A stretch of DNA of 64,000 bases from CAZKRU01 sp964555235 (GTDB lineage: Bacteria; Verrucomicrobiota; Verrucomicrobiia; Methylacidiphilales; CAMAQI01): contig CAZKRU010000008.1 in assembly GCA_964555235.1 (NCBI GenBank), positions 3,596-67,595 of the forward strand, read 5' to 3'. The translations under genes were made by a program, and so were the position numbers. Of this stretch, positions 46,397 to 56,248 are shown piece after piece. Under the pieces are notes generated by a model. The model worked only from the letters and a program-made list of their open reading frames with translations, had not been told where the DNA came from and did not search any database. How positions within the stretch are numbered: position 1 is the stretch's first letter; every line of letters begins with the position of its first letter.

Positions 46397-47143
46397 TCAA
46401 CCAACGGTTAATTTTTGTTTAAAGTGATCAAAAGCCAATCCATAGCAGGTCAACGCAAGCGACGGATTATAACGCGCTCCCTCATCCCGGATAAAGGCAT
46501 GCGCTCCATTGAATTCATGCCACTGAAAACTCACTTCCGCCGCAGCCATCGCATTATAAATCAACTGTCGGCCTTCCATCGGAATATGCGGATCTTGGCG
46601 TCCCCAAATCATGAGCATCTCCCCTTTGATCTCCTTCATGCGGGCAAGCGTATCGTCCTTCATTCCGCGTCCCAAACTCCCCTTGTGAATATCGGTGGCA
46701 TAAAAACAGACCCCGGCCAAAATTTCCGGATTCATGGAACAACGAAAAGCGAGATGCCCGCCAAGACACATCCCCATCGCCCCAATTTTTCCCGTGCAAT
46801 GCGAATACTGTTTCAAAAATGTAATGCAAGCGCGAGCATCGCCATCGTAACTTGAAAGCTCCTTCGCAATCTTGTGCGCGTTCCCTCGATCTGCTCCGGC
46901 TTGATCGTACGGAATTACCGAGCCGACGGGTTCCAATTCATGATAAACTTCCGGAACCGCCACCACAAAGCCATGCCCTGCCAACATTGCTGCGGTCCGG
47001 CGGATGGGACCCGTGACCTGAAAAATTTCCGAGAAGAGAACGATCCCGGGATATTGCCCTTCCTGAGCCGGGCGATAAAGGTACGTACGCATCGGACCCG
47101 CCGGTGTGGCGAGGTCCACAAATTCCTGATCAATGAGTGTCAT
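46397..47143 (-). CDS. Dienelactone hydrolase family protein
   Basis: A 248-residue alpha/beta hydrolase. The nucleophile is Cys in GAMGMCLGGHLAF near residue 126, with a catalytic Asp in MLIWGRQDPHIP and the His in EFNGAHAFIRDEG. This matches the Cys-Asp-His triad of dienelactone hydrolases. The natural substrate may not be a dienelactone. No other aromatic-degradation gene is near. Confidence 0.9.
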   Translation of the reverse strand: MTLIDQEFVDLATPAGPMRTYLYRPAQEGQYPGIVLFSEIFQVTGPIRRTAAMLAGHGFVVAVPEVYHELEPVGSVIPYDQAGADRGNAHKIAKELSSYDGDARACITFLKQYSHCTGKIGAMGMCLGGHLAFRCSMNPEILAGVCFYATDIHKGSLGRGMKDDTLARMKEIKGEMLMIWGRQDPHIPMEGRQLIYNAMAAAEVSFQWHEFNGAHAFIRDEGARYNPSLALTCYGLAFDHFKQKLTVG

Positions 47144-47308
47144 GCGCCGAATCTGCGCGGCTCTTGCCGGAACTCAAGAGCATTTTCAAAACTCGCTCCA
47201 TCTCTCTGTCCAAAATAAAGTCTGATTGGAGAAGTAAATAGGGATGGGGGATTGATTTGGCGGTTTGGATTGGAAAACAAAATCCCCTCTGTTGAGCTTT
47301 TGCGCCAC

Positions 47309-47390
47309 GCCCGCATCGCTACGCGAAGCGTTGCGGGCAGGGTCGTCGCCCTGCCCGCAATGCCTACGGCATAGCCGTTGCAGGCGGGGG
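47309..47390. repeat. Dispersed CCCGCAACGC palindromic repeat
   Basis: CCCGCATCGCTACGCGAAGC followed by GTTGCGGG forms one hairpin, and CTGCCCGCAATGCCTACGGC with its continuation forms a second unit. The interval 47144-47546 holds no supportable gene. A short segment near 47420 (ACCGCAACGGTTCCAAGG) recurs in similar form near 61540. Confidence 0.5.
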
Positions 47391-47497
47391 TGGAAACTTC
47401 AACGATCCGATTTGACCGCAACGGTTCCAAGGTCTCGAAGAGGGGATTTCATGGACGGGGTATTTTTATTTTGGACACCAATGAACTCGCTCCTCTT

Positions 47498-47537
47498 TTT
47501 CCAGCAGCTTCAGGAGAAACCGTGAAGCTGCTGGAAA
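47498..47537. terminator. Perfect hairpin downstream of the exosortase operon
   Basis: TTTCCAGCAGCTTCA and TGAAGCTGCTGGAAA give a perfect 15-bp stem just beyond the last gene of the operon (47547). There is no good T-run on the minus strand, so it may protect the 3' end rather than terminate. Confidence 0.5.
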
Positions 47538-47546
47538 TTTAAGGAG

Positions 47547-47951
47547 TTACTTTTTATAGTTTAATTTACCAGGCTGACTTTCCAGTCGCCAGGCTCTCAC
47601 ATTGAACTCAGTCGCTCTTTCGCCAATAAAGGCGTAGTCGATCCGACCGTGAACCACCACTCGTTTTCCTTCGGGAAGCGCGAGGTCTGAATCCAACTCA
47701 ATCACACCGGTACCATCATCAAGAAGATAGGTGTCTTCGTCCTGTTTTTTGACAATTTTACCAATGAGAACCACTTCTTTGTCATCCGTTTTCCAACTCT
47801 CTTTGGAATTCACCCATTTGACCGTTGCAATCTTCCACTGATTACAATCAGGATCCTGAGTGCAACACTTTTCACTTGAACATTCCTTCGCCATTCCAGA
47901 AACCAAACTGAAACCAACCAACACCAACACGGAGTAGATTAATTTTTTCAT
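47547..47951 (-). CDS. Exported OB-fold protein of unknown function
   Basis: A 134-residue protein. The signal peptide MKKLIYSVLVLVGFSLVSGM fixes the start at ATG 47951; the longer frame overlaps the upstream TPR gene. The mature part has a Cys-rich start (CSSEKCCTQDPDC) and a small OB-fold: VVLIGKIVKKQDEDTYLLDD, then GTGVIELDSDLALPEGKRVV. This resembles the BOF/YgiW stress-protein group. The Cys cluster could bind metal or form disulfides. It is the last gene on this strand in the exosortase region. Confidence 0.75.
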   Translation of the reverse strand: MKKLIYSVLVLVGFSLVSGMAKECSSEKCCTQDPDCNQWKIATVKWVNSKESWKTDDKEVVLIGKIVKKQDEDTYLLDDGTGVIELDSDLALPEGKRVVVHGRIDYAFIGERATEFNVRAWRLESQPGKLNYKK

Positions 47952-48024
47952 GAAGAAATTAAGCTCGCCCATTTTTAACCTGTCAATCTCAAGTCCATGG
48001 GAATGGTAACAACTGTGTAAAACT

Positions 48025-49743
48025 TCAATGAACCGACTCACGAAGCAGCTCTCGCTCTTCCTTTTTAAGTCGTGTCCCCGGAATCAGGGCGATGATTTTT
48101 TTGGCATCCGCAACCTTGCCGTTCCCCGCCAAAACCGCGGCATAAACCGCCTTGGCGCTCGGCAAAGCGGTTTCCCAGTCAATCTCGAGCCCTTGATAAA
48201 CCTCACCCGCTCCCGCAGGATCTTTTTGTCTTAAGCGAGCAAGGGCCAGCGTGGTCCGATACGAAAGCAACCTCGGGTAAGCTCCAACCAACTCCTCCGC
48301 AACCTTCCCGGAAGCATCGATCTCTTGATTTTTCAGAAGCTGAAGATACGCCAAGTCATTTCGCGGCGCAGGGCCATCCGGAATTTGCTCCAGAATTTTC
48401 TGAAGGATCCGAATCATCCGCTCGCTATCGTCCTGCTTTTCAGCAATCGCCAGAAGATTGGTATAGGCCCGGGAAGAATAGGTAGGAAAACGGGTCAACT
48501 GCTCGTAAGCCCGAATGGCCTGATCCAGCGCCCCCATTTTCAATGCATAGTCGGCGACAAAAATCAGCCGCATCGGATCGTAAGCCGCTTGTGAAAAAAC
48601 TTTATTCCAAAAGGATTCCGTCTGACGCGTCTGACCCAGCTCTGTTGCCACACGCGCTTGAAAGAGCGCCACCAAGACCGGATCCACCGGCAGCTTGGTC
48701 GTCTCCAAAATCTTTTCCAATTCCTTCCACTTTTTCAATCCAGCCATCGCATCCAGATAAATCAAGGCCACCTGGGAAGTCTCCGTTGCCTTCGGCCCCG
48801 GCAGAAGCTCCAAAACTCGACTGTGCTCCCCCAAACGATTGAGCCATTGGGTCACCAGCACCAGCTCTTCGGGAGTCTTCGCCGCTCCAGTGTATCCGAC
48901 GACTGACTGACGGAGCTCCTTGGAACGCCCTTTCCCTTCCTCCCCCATTGCAACTTCAAATTCAACCGCAAGCAGTTTTTCCCGGAGCCCTCCCTTCGGA
49001 TGATTCTTCAAAATCGCCAGGGCTTTCTTTTTCTCTTCCACCGTGGACTCCCGGAAGCGAATTAAAATTTCAGCCGCCGCCAACGCCACGGGATCACTCT
49101 TTTCAATCACTTCGAGCAAAAGCTTTCGAGATCGACTCCGATTTGCTGCGTCGGGCGATTGCATTAAAAGCCCGATCAAAGTCATTTGAACTTCAGACGA
49201 ATTTCCCGTCAGATGAAGCGCCTGATCCAACCACTGAATCGCCTGGGCGCGTTCGTCGATCTGGGTAAAATATTCTGCCGCCAATTGACAAATCGTTGGC
49301 GTCACTTGGGAAAGATCTTTAAGAAGTGCTTCCAATTGCTGACGGGAGACATCCGTCCGCCCCAATCTCAAAGCAAGTTTCAAACAGGCTTCACGATCCG
49401 CCGCTGTCCACTCCGAAGAGAGAAAAAGCTGGTCCCAGTAGAAGAAGGCTCGGTCCATTCCGGCCATCGCATAAATCGTTGCAAAAATCCGCATCGCCCG
49501 AGGCTGAGCCGGAGCCATCTGACTCGCCAATTCCGCCTTACGAAAGGCCACTTCCCAATTTTGGGCAGCCACTGCCGCCTCCCCCTCACGAGCGAACTCA
49601 TCCGCACGATATCGTTTAATCTGTTGATAGATCGGCCTGGCAAAAATCGCTCCGATCACTCCCAACACAAGAAGCGTCGCTAAAATCCCCTTAGTGCGAG
49701 GTCTCCACTCGTTATCAAAAAGTTCCTCCTTGCTGAGCGACAT
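48025..49743 (-). CDS. Membrane-anchored TPR protein of the exosortase locus
   Basis: A 572-residue protein. A short cytoplasmic N-terminus precedes one membrane helix (GILATLLVLGVIGAIFARPI). The rest is a helical repeat solenoid, for example AAVAAQNWEVAFRKAELASQ and AYEQLTRFPTYSSRAYTNLL. TPR proteins are regular parts of exosortase and exopolysaccharide gene sets and may organise export at the membrane. The exosortase gene lies 45 bases upstream on the same strand. Confidence 0.82.
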   Translation of the reverse strand: MSLSKEELFDNEWRPRTKGILATLLVLGVIGAIFARPIYQQIKRYRADEFAREGEAAVAAQNWEVAFRKAELASQMAPAQPRAMRIFATIYAMAGMDRAFFYWDQLFLSSEWTAADREACLKLALRLGRTDVSRQQLEALLKDLSQVTPTICQLAAEYFTQIDERAQAIQWLDQALHLTGNSSEVQMTLIGLLMQSPDAANRSRSRKLLLEVIEKSDPVALAAAEILIRFRESTVEEKKKALAILKNHPKGGLREKLLAVEFEVAMGEEGKGRSKELRQSVVGYTGAAKTPEELVLVTQWLNRLGEHSRVLELLPGPKATETSQVALIYLDAMAGLKKWKELEKILETTKLPVDPVLVALFQARVATELGQTRQTESFWNKVFSQAAYDPMRLIFVADYALKMGALDQAIRAYEQLTRFPTYSSRAYTNLLAIAEKQDDSERMIRILQKILEQIPDGPAPRNDLAYLQLLKNQEIDASGKVAEELVGAYPRLLSYRTTLALARLRQKDPAGAGEVYQGLEIDWETALPSAKAVYAAVLAGNGKVADAKKIIALIPGTRLKKEERELLRESVH

Positions 49744-49788
49744 AACATCTCACGTTAAAACAAAAACTTGAGTTCGCCCACGTTAAAA

Positions 49789-51309
49789 TCAATCGGCCGG
49801 CAAACCATAAATAAAGGCATCTTGTAATATCTTTGCGATCTCCTCCGACGCAGGCTCACGATCTCGATAAGGAATCACGCAAGAGACAATTTCCACCCCG
49901 GATCGTCGCTGACCTTGCATCAACTCCTTCCACGAGACCGGCAATTCAGCCGCCCCTTTGTGAAAATCGAGCACGACCGGTTCTCTGTTTTTCCAGACCC
50001 CCCAGAGTTGAATGACTTTGAGGTTCGGCTTTTCAAATGCCAGGACGTACCACTGAAGCGCATTCCCCGAGACCGGGAAGACCCGTGTTTCCACGGGGCG
50101 GGCCAATCGCCAACCGATTCCGCCCATACACGCGTCAGGCCGATGCAAATGCCCCGATGAATTCCTCGCCACGGGACGCCAGAAGAAGTGATAATACGAA
50201 ATACGTCCCCCGGGAAGTTCCGCCACTTTTCGCACTCCAGATTCTCCCGAGGTTGGCCGAAGATTTCTCCAAACCTCCAGAGGAATCGACTGACGCTCCA
50301 AACCTGCTTGCAGTTGAAACGCCGGAGCCACTTGGGGCTGATCGTTCCGCTCCATCCATAAATACCACGCATGACAAAAACCAATCCCCAAGAGCGCAAC
50401 CGCAAGTGGAGGACGAAAATCGGGAAGTCGATCCCATGACAAGCGATCCCACCATTCTTTTAATTTCCCCCTGCCAGGCTCCATTTTCTGCGTTTTTCCC
50501 ATCCAAATTCCAATCGCAAAAATCCCAAGCGTGACTCCGATCAGAATGGAGCTCCCTCCGGTATCGTGCAATTTTTCAAGAGCCTCGATTCCCTCTTTTT
50601 CTCCAATCCAACAAAGCATCAAGGCTCGAATTAAATTCCCAAGAAATGCAAAGAGAATTCCAAGTAAGAGAAGCCCCAGCCGTTTTCTTCGTCCCAATTC
50701 AAAAATCTCTCCGGTCGCCAGCGCTACCATGATGGCTCCTTGAAGCGAGCGAATCCCACTGCACGCTTCACTGACTCCCACCATTCCTTCGCGCAACGCA
50801 ATCGTCTCACCCTCCCTCCGCGCAAAGATTCCGATCCAATGCAGCCCTTCCTCCGTCATCTCAGCTACCATCGACATCAATCCTCGCGTCAACGGTTCCT
50901 CCAATCGGGTGGGCCACGGGACCGCGAGAAGTAGAAAAAAAAGTGGAAAGGCAAATGCCTTTGCATTGGTTTTCCCTCCTGCGGCAAAGGCCGAATACCA
51001 GGTCACTCCGATCGCCAACATTGCTTGGATCCACAAAATCAATCGAAACGAAGGAATCTGTTGGCGAATCCATTCCAATGGCAAGAGCATCAAGGCAACC
51101 GAAAACAGAAACCAGGGACTCAGGCGCGGTCCCGCCTGCAAGGTATTTAGGTTCAATTTTCGCAATCGATTCCAAAGAAAATAGCCGCTCAGCACCGGGA
51201 CAATCGGGCCATACGAGTATTGAGGATTATAACGCCAGTCTCCCCCGCACGACCATCCCGCCCAGCCCAAAAACCCCAAGACAAAAATTAAAAAAGAAGC
51301 TCGCTTCAT
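49789..51309 (-). CDS. Exosortase fused to an EpsI-like C-terminal domain
   Basis: A 506-residue protein. The first 290 or so residues form the multi-helix exosortase, with Cys in VGVSEACSGIRSLQGA (near 183), Arg in GNLIRALMLCW (near 227) and His in KLHDTGGSSILIG (near 248), the three conserved residues of the family. The rest is an EpsI-like extracytoplasmic domain with HRPDACMGGIGWRL, comparable to its HSPxxCLPG-type motif. It would cut and process PEP-CTERM proteins such as that at 38951. It overlaps the upstream ligase gene by 4 bases. Confidence 0.92.
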   Translation of the reverse strand: MKRASFLIFVLGFLGWAGWSCGGDWRYNPQYSYGPIVPVLSGYFLWNRLRKLNLNTLQAGPRLSPWFLFSVALMLLPLEWIRQQIPSFRLILWIQAMLAIGVTWYSAFAAGGKTNAKAFAFPLFFLLLAVPWPTRLEEPLTRGLMSMVAEMTEEGLHWIGIFARREGETIALREGMVGVSEACSGIRSLQGAIMVALATGEIFELGRRKRLGLLLLGILFAFLGNLIRALMLCWIGEKEGIEALEKLHDTGGSSILIGVTLGIFAIGIWMGKTQKMEPGRGKLKEWWDRLSWDRLPDFRPPLAVALLGIGFCHAWYLWMERNDQPQVAPAFQLQAGLERQSIPLEVWRNLRPTSGESGVRKVAELPGGRISYYHFFWRPVARNSSGHLHRPDACMGGIGWRLARPVETRVFPVSGNALQWYVLAFEKPNLKVIQLWGVWKNREPVVLDFHKGAAELPVSWKELMQGQRRSGVEIVSCVIPYRDREPASEEIAKILQDAFIYGLPAD

Positions 51310-53615
51310 CGGTGACGCAGCAAAAGTTTAATCGCTCCAGAAAAATCCCCCTGATCCCCTAAAATGCGAGCGCCCACTTCCCGAAACCAAACCGGAGCCC
51401 CTTCCCGTCGCGCAGTCGAAAAAATCACCTGATTCCGCTCCTCCCAGGCTTCCTTGGAGTGATAATAAAGGGTCAAACTTTGTGCGTTCGACCAATTTTC
51501 CGGATGCTGCTCCCATTCTCCCCTGAGAAAGTTAAGATTTTCGGAAACGGAGCTCGAAAAAACAGGAGTCGGCAGTCTTTTTTTCAAAATCTCCCAAGCG
51601 AGATCATCTCGTTTCATCTCGTGGTAAACTCTCACCCACAAGAGATATTCTTGATTCTCGCGAGATTCGTTTGCCTTCACCCAAGATTGAAATTGCTCCA
51701 AAGTTCCCCAACGCGACACCGTCAAATAAAAGGCGCTTCGCTCTCCATCCGTCCAATCGGTGCGATTGGAACGTTCTTTCCACCACTTCGCATAAAGCGT
51801 TGAAGCATCCGAAGGCGAAACCTGCAGAAGGTAAGCAGGAATCAGATACGACTCCTCCTCAACATATTGCCGCCAATAGGCCTTCGCTTCTGGAAATTTC
51901 GAGGTCCGATTCATCGCCACTCCCAAAATTTCGTCGCGACGATGCCCGGATCGCTCAATCGCCATCGCCCAGTAATGGCACGCCGCCGCGACGGAGTACG
52001 GCGTCCCGGCAACCGCTTGTTCATAGGGCATCGTCCACGAATACGGAATCAATCGATCTGCCACCCGGAAATGATTCCAAGCCCGCTCCCGCAAATTGGG
52101 ATCGGGCAAAATTCCAAGCCCAAACGCATGGTGGAGTGCTCCAGAAAGCGGATACCAACGAAGGGCTCGTTCAATTTCCCGGAGAGGAACTGCTTTTTTC
52201 TGCTGAACCTGAAGGGTCATCGCTTCGACATCCGCAGGACGGTGAGGCGCTCCAGGGGCCCATCGCAAAACGCTAAAAATTCCGACCAACGCCAGCGGAA
52301 GCAAAAAGGCTCCACTTAAAAGTGACGCTGTTTTCTCAGTGCTATGGATCCAACTCGGACAAGCAATCGCTAATACCGTCAGCACATAAAGCATGATCCC
52401 CCATCGATGCCACGGAACATCCCAACACCCGTGCAAAGCCACCACCACCAATGCCGCAAAGGCCCCCGTGCGATACGAAAAACCGTGCTCCACCCAGGGG
52501 AGTCGCTTGAGATGAGGAATCACCATCATCAATAGAATCACCAACCCGATGCCAGTCGCCACCAATCCCCATTCAGACAAAAGCAGCAATCCACTGCTCT
52601 CCGGATGAAGGATCCGGTGGTTAGTCACGCCGTAGCGTTGATAGAAGGGGAAGATCGATGCAAATGTATCGAGTCCATGCCCCAACCAAGGCGCATCTTG
52701 AACGACCTTCCAAGCATCCTTCCAAATCTCCACACGTCCTTCGGAGGCATGGGATCCGACTCCATCCTGTTGAATTCGCCCCAAAACCTTGGAATTGGAG
52801 AGAAAGAAAAAACTCCCCACGAGGAGCATTCCTCCAAGGAGCAAGACCAGGATTTTAAAATTTTTGTGACGTAAAAAGAAACAGAAAACAAAAAAGAGCC
52901 CACCTCCCAATGCTGCCGCAAGCGCGCCACGGGATCCCGAGGTCAAAAGCGCCTGAAAAATAACACCCACCATCACAACACAAAAGACCGCCTTCGCCGG
53001 GCGCCTGTGCCGGAGCATCTCCATGAGACATCCTCCCCCCATCATCAGTCCCATCGCCAAGAGCGAGGCCGTATGATTTCGGTTTGGAAACGGTCCAAAC
53101 CCCAAATATCCAGGGGTGTACCGCAAATTAAAGATCCGATCCGGATCCGAATTTTTCACCAGGAGAGAAACCAGCGCGACGACAAATGCAGAAATCAAAA
53201 GCGTCCAACAAAAATGACCTCTCGCCACTTTCCCGTCCATCAGTGATCGCACCCACCAAAACCAGAGAATCCCCGCCAGCAACATCAACCAGGTATCCCA
53301 AAATCGCATCTGCTCCGGATGCCGTATCGAACCGAGCACCAATTGATAGTCTTGAATCAAGCTTTCTCGCCAAATCAACGTTCCCCCGTAACTCGCAGGC
53401 ATTAAATCCTTCACGAGCAGCCACCCCATTCCCAGGGCCAGCGCCCCAATTAAAAGCAACGGCATCGCCTCCCGTCGGGGGACATAAATCAAATAACCAA
53501 TCACCATGGCCGCAATTCCGGCCTCCTGCACCCAAGCGTCAACCCCTCCGAAGAGCAGCGGAGTGAGACACAAGACTGCTGAAGCGATGAATCGGGCGCC
53601 AGGGTAATGCCTCAT
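51306..53615 (-). CDS. O-antigen ligase/polymerase-like membrane protein with periplasmic C-terminal region
   Basis: A 769-residue protein. The first 440 or so residues contain about ten or more membrane helices with the family loop YTPGYLGFGPFPNRNHTASL and, later, WLGHGLDTFASIFPFYQRYG. This pattern fits O-antigen ligases and Wzy-like polymerases. The last 320 residues form a helical, TPR-like domain (for example FRVADRLIPYSWTMPYEQAV). It probably polymerises or ligates an exported polysaccharide made with the neighbouring WecA-like enzyme. The ATGA overlap with the exosortase gene indicates one operon. Confidence 0.85.
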   Translation of the reverse strand: MRHYPGARFIASAVLCLTPLLFGGVDAWVQEAGIAAMVIGYLIYVPRREAMPLLLIGALALGMGWLLVKDLMPASYGGTLIWRESLIQDYQLVLGSIRHPEQMRFWDTWLMLLAGILWFWWVRSLMDGKVARGHFCWTLLISAFVVALVSLLVKNSDPDRIFNLRYTPGYLGFGPFPNRNHTASLLAMGLMMGGGCLMEMLRHRRPAKAVFCVVMVGVIFQALLTSGSRGALAAALGGGLFFVFCFFLRHKNFKILVLLLGGMLLVGSFFFLSNSKVLGRIQQDGVGSHASEGRVEIWKDAWKVVQDAPWLGHGLDTFASIFPFYQRYGVTNHRILHPESSGLLLLSEWGLVATGIGLVILLMMVIPHLKRLPWVEHGFSYRTGAFAALVVVALHGCWDVPWHRWGIMLYVLTVLAIACPSWIHSTEKTASLLSGAFLLPLALVGIFSVLRWAPGAPHRPADVEAMTLQVQQKKAVPLREIERALRWYPLSGALHHAFGLGILPDPNLRERAWNHFRVADRLIPYSWTMPYEQAVAGTPYSVAAACHYWAMAIERSGHRRDEILGVAMNRTSKFPEAKAYWRQYVEEESYLIPAYLLQVSPSDASTLYAKWWKERSNRTDWTDGERSAFYLTVSRWGTLEQFQSWVKANESRENQEYLLWVRVYHEMKRDDLAWEILKKRLPTPVFSSSVSENLNFLRGEWEQHPENWSNAQSLTLYYHSKEAWEERNQVIFSTARREGAPVWFREVGARILGDQGDFSGAIKLLLRHR

Positions 53616-53627
53616 CGGTTCCTCAGT

Positions 53628-54986
53628 TTAAAGCCACTTCTGAAGCGCCTTGGTGTAGGCCCCCCGGAACAAATCCGCCAACCCCTCCCAGTGATCCACA
53701 TCCTGATTCTCTGAAACCGCATACAAGACCCACCTACTCCCTGACTTTAACTCAATTTCAACTCGAACCATAAGAAAGACTCCGACCGGCGGTTCGAGAT
53801 GAAGCCCCACGCGCCGAAGGGTTCGCGTGAGAATCTCCTCAAACTCCGACCAAGTATGACATCGATCCACTTCTAACTCTAAAACTTCCGCCTGTAAAAG
53901 CGCATACTGCACATCACCCCGTCGCAACAAGGCGCGATCGACTTGAAATTGAAAATGCTTCCACGTACTGAAATAGCCGAGATTCCGCACCGCATAAATC
54001 ATCATCAAAAAAAGAATCCCCGCCGCAATCGGAAGTGTCCGTCCCTGACTCCAAAAAATACTCAACCCGACAAAACTTAGTAAAACACAAACCGTATACA
54101 TCGCCAGTACCATTCGCTTTTTGGAAAGCCCCAATTTCTGAAGCCGATGATGAATATGACTCGAATCCGCACGAAAAATCGGGTATCCCTTCAGCGCCCT
54201 TCGGAACAGCGCAAATAACGTATCAGCTATCGGCAATCCCAACGCAACTACCGTGACGAGAAGTGCTGCGGCAATCGATCCCTTGTTGGAACTCTTCAGC
54301 GAGATCGATGCAACGCAAAATCCAATCAGGTAGGCGCCCCCATCGCCGAGAAAAATTTTTGCCGGAGGAAAGTTAAACATCAAAAAGCCGATTAATCCTC
54401 CTGCCATTGCAAACGAGACCCAGGCCGTAGACCATTGTTGGGAGGAAATCGCCACAATCCCCAGCGTCACAAAAAGAAACGCCCCCAATCCTCCCGCAAT
54501 CCCATCCGCGCCATCAATCAAGTTCACAATATTCGGAACGGCAATCAGCCAGAAAATCGTCAAAAAAAGACTCCATCGAGTCAAATCCAAGGTAAAACCA
54601 CCTCCCGGATAGGTAATTTGATCGATGCTCATCCCCAAAGAATACGCCGTCAGCGCAATGATGATCTGGGCGAGCAGCTTCACCTTCGCCCCCAACGGAC
54701 GAAAATCATCCCAAAGACCGACCGCAAAGATCATTCCAGAACAGAGCAAAATCGGCCCCCAGGTTCCCCACCGCTCACCACGATGCCAAACCGCTAGAGC
54801 GACACTAAAAAGAAAAACGATTGCCAACGGAATCCCTCCCAAGCGGGAGATCTTTCCATGATGCTTTTTGCGTCCACCATCCGGCTCATCAATTCCGACC
54901 CCGGATCCAGCCAAACGGATTATTTTTGGAATGAGCAGAACCGCAATCAACCAGCCACCCAACAAATAAAGAGGACAGAGAATCAC
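53628..54986 (-). CDS. WecA/MraY-family polyprenyl-phosphate sugar-phosphate transferase
   Basis: A 452-residue membrane enzyme that starts glycan assembly by moving a sugar 1-phosphate onto undecaprenyl phosphate. Motifs: KKHHGKISRLGGIPLAIVF, the acidic pair in VGLWDDFRPLGAKVKLLAQ, NLIDGADGIAGGLGAF, FPPAKIFLGDGGAYLIGF and the HIHH motif in RADSSHIHHRLQKLGLS. About 100 extra C-terminal residues form a soluble domain (from FQFQVDRALLRRGDVQYALL). It is followed after 12 bases by the ligase gene. Confidence 0.93.
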   Translation of the reverse strand: MILCPLYLLGGWLIAVLLIPKIIRLAGSGVGIDEPDGGRKKHHGKISRLGGIPLAIVFLFSVALAVWHRGERWGTWGPILLCSGMIFAVGLWDDFRPLGAKVKLLAQIIIALTAYSLGMSIDQITYPGGGFTLDLTRWSLFLTIFWLIAVPNIVNLIDGADGIAGGLGAFLFVTLGIVAISSQQWSTAWVSFAMAGGLIGFLMFNFPPAKIFLGDGGAYLIGFCVASISLKSSNKGSIAAALLVTVVALGLPIADTLFALFRRALKGYPIFRADSSHIHHRLQKLGLSKKRMVLAMYTVCVLLSFVGLSIFWSQGRTLPIAAGILFLMMIYAVRNLGYFSTWKHFQFQVDRALLRRGDVQYALLQAEVLELEVDRCHTWSEFEEILTRTLRRVGLHLEPPVGVFLMVRVEIELKSGSRWVLYAVSENQDVDHWEGLADLFRGAYTKALQKWL

Positions 54987-55588
54987 TTTGTTACCCGCTT
55001 TGATTTTGTAAATCCGGGAATGACGATGTTCTCCAATTGTTCCCAGGATTGAATCGGGCCTCGAATCAACGGCGTCTTGAGATTTAAGACATACATTTGA
55101 GGAGGAGGAAATGGCTCTCGAACGCGATCAAAATAGGCGAACCCGACGACTTCCAATTGAAGTTCTTGAACCGTGATTCCCCTCCAAAACGGCTTTTCTT
55201 TTTCCTGCTCCAAACGGGAGGCGCTCAGCGGAACCACCGGAAAACGGATCCAATTAACCATTTCCACTTGTGACTCAAGACGTCGAATTTGAAGACGTCC
55301 CTCGCTCCAAGGAATGGAACCCAAAGTCACGTGAGCGCGGGAGGCTCTCACAAAATCTTCAGGAGTAACCCCTTCACGATAGCAAACCCGAAGCTGCTTG
55401 ATTTCCAGTCCGATGGGCCATGTTGGTAACCACTCAACAGAATCCGCACGCCAGCGATATTCTGTTAAGTCGGAAGCCGTGCGTTCCAGTAACCGATTCA
55501 GCCAAAACGATTGCGAATAAAAGAGTCCGATCAACAGAAGGACGAGAAAACCGACAATCGTGCAAAGACGTCGAAGGAGGGAAAACAA
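54983..55588 (-). CDS. Membrane-anchored protein of unknown function, AsmA-like start
   Basis: A 201-residue protein with one N-terminal helix (LCTIVGFLVLLLIGLFYSQS) and a beta-rich remainder with alternating strands (LEIKQLRVCYREG, LQIRRLESQVEMVNWIRFPV). The layout resembles the beginning of AsmA-type proteins, but it is much shorter. The stop overlaps the next start by 4 bases (54983-54986), placing it first in the polysaccharide/exosortase operon. Confidence 0.6.
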   Translation of the reverse strand: MFSLLRRLCTIVGFLVLLLIGLFYSQSFWLNRLLERTASDLTEYRWRADSVEWLPTWPIGLEIKQLRVCYREGVTPEDFVRASRAHVTLGSIPWSEGRLQIRRLESQVEMVNWIRFPVVPLSASRLEQEKEKPFWRGITVQELQLEVVGFAYFDRVREPFPPPQMYVLNLKTPLIRGPIQSWEQLENIVIPGFTKSKRVTK

Positions 55589-55591
55589 TGG

Positions 55592-56248
55592 TTAAACCGG
55601 CTCCAGGACAAAGATACACTTGAAGAGTCCGGAAATCCGCTCCTCGTTACGAGTTACCTTCGCACCGACCACCGCTTCAAATTGCTGACGCTCCAAATCA
55701 CGCACCAAGACGTAACGATCCGAAACGGGTTGCACCGGAGAATTGTATTCGATGATCTGATGCTGACGGGTCTCAGGATCAAAGTAGTACTCGCTCATGT
55801 AGCCGTTCTCATCCCGAAACCGGACGAGCCAGCGGGCCTTTTCTTCCAACGTCGTCCCTTGAACGCGCTGTTTGAGTTCTGCCGTTTCCTGTTTATAAAT
55901 CTGGTAGAGAATTTTTTCCGGAGCGGCAGAGCCGTACACCTGCTCAATGGAATCCAAAATACGACTCGTCAAATCCGTGTGCTGACTTGGGAAAAACTCT
56001 TGGGCATGGCCCGTCAAACGGTAAGCTTTTTCAGGACGGCCCATCCCTTTCGGACGGCGCCACGTGTCGAGATAACCTTCTTTTTCGAGAGCGACGCAGT
56101 GCTGCTTGACTCCCATGTAGGAAAGGTTCACTCGCTCACAAAGTTCAGAAACTGAGAGTCCTTGACTCCGCTTAATCTCTGCCAAAATCTGATATTTTGG
56201 GCTATTCGCCACTTTCCTCAGAAATCCATTTTTCATTCCGGTCGTCAA
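55592..56248 (-). CDS. Winged-helix transcriptional regulator, SufR/DeoR-like
   Basis: About 218 residues. The N-terminal helix-turn-helix reads SVSELCERVNLSYMGVKQHC, followed by the wing GYLDTWRRPKGMGRPEKAYR, a pattern of SufR/ArsR-like regulators. The C-terminal part is an effector or dimer domain with a few Cys but no CxxC cluster. I prefer the TTG at 56248, which lies 7 bases after GGAGG; GTG 56254 and ATG 56236 are alternatives. It lies divergently from the tandem MFS genes and 3 bases before the polysaccharide operon on the same strand, so it could control either. Confidence 0.8.
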   Translation of the reverse strand: MTTGMKNGFLRKVANSPKYQILAEIKRSQGLSVSELCERVNLSYMGVKQHCVALEKEGYLDTWRRPKGMGRPEKAYRLTGHAQEFFPSQHTDLTSRILDSIEQVYGSAAPEKILYQIYKQETAELKQRVQGTTLEEKARWLVRFRDENGYMSEYYFDPETRQHQIIEYNSPVQPVSDRYVLVRDLERQQFEAVVGAKVTRNEERISGLFKCIFVLEPV

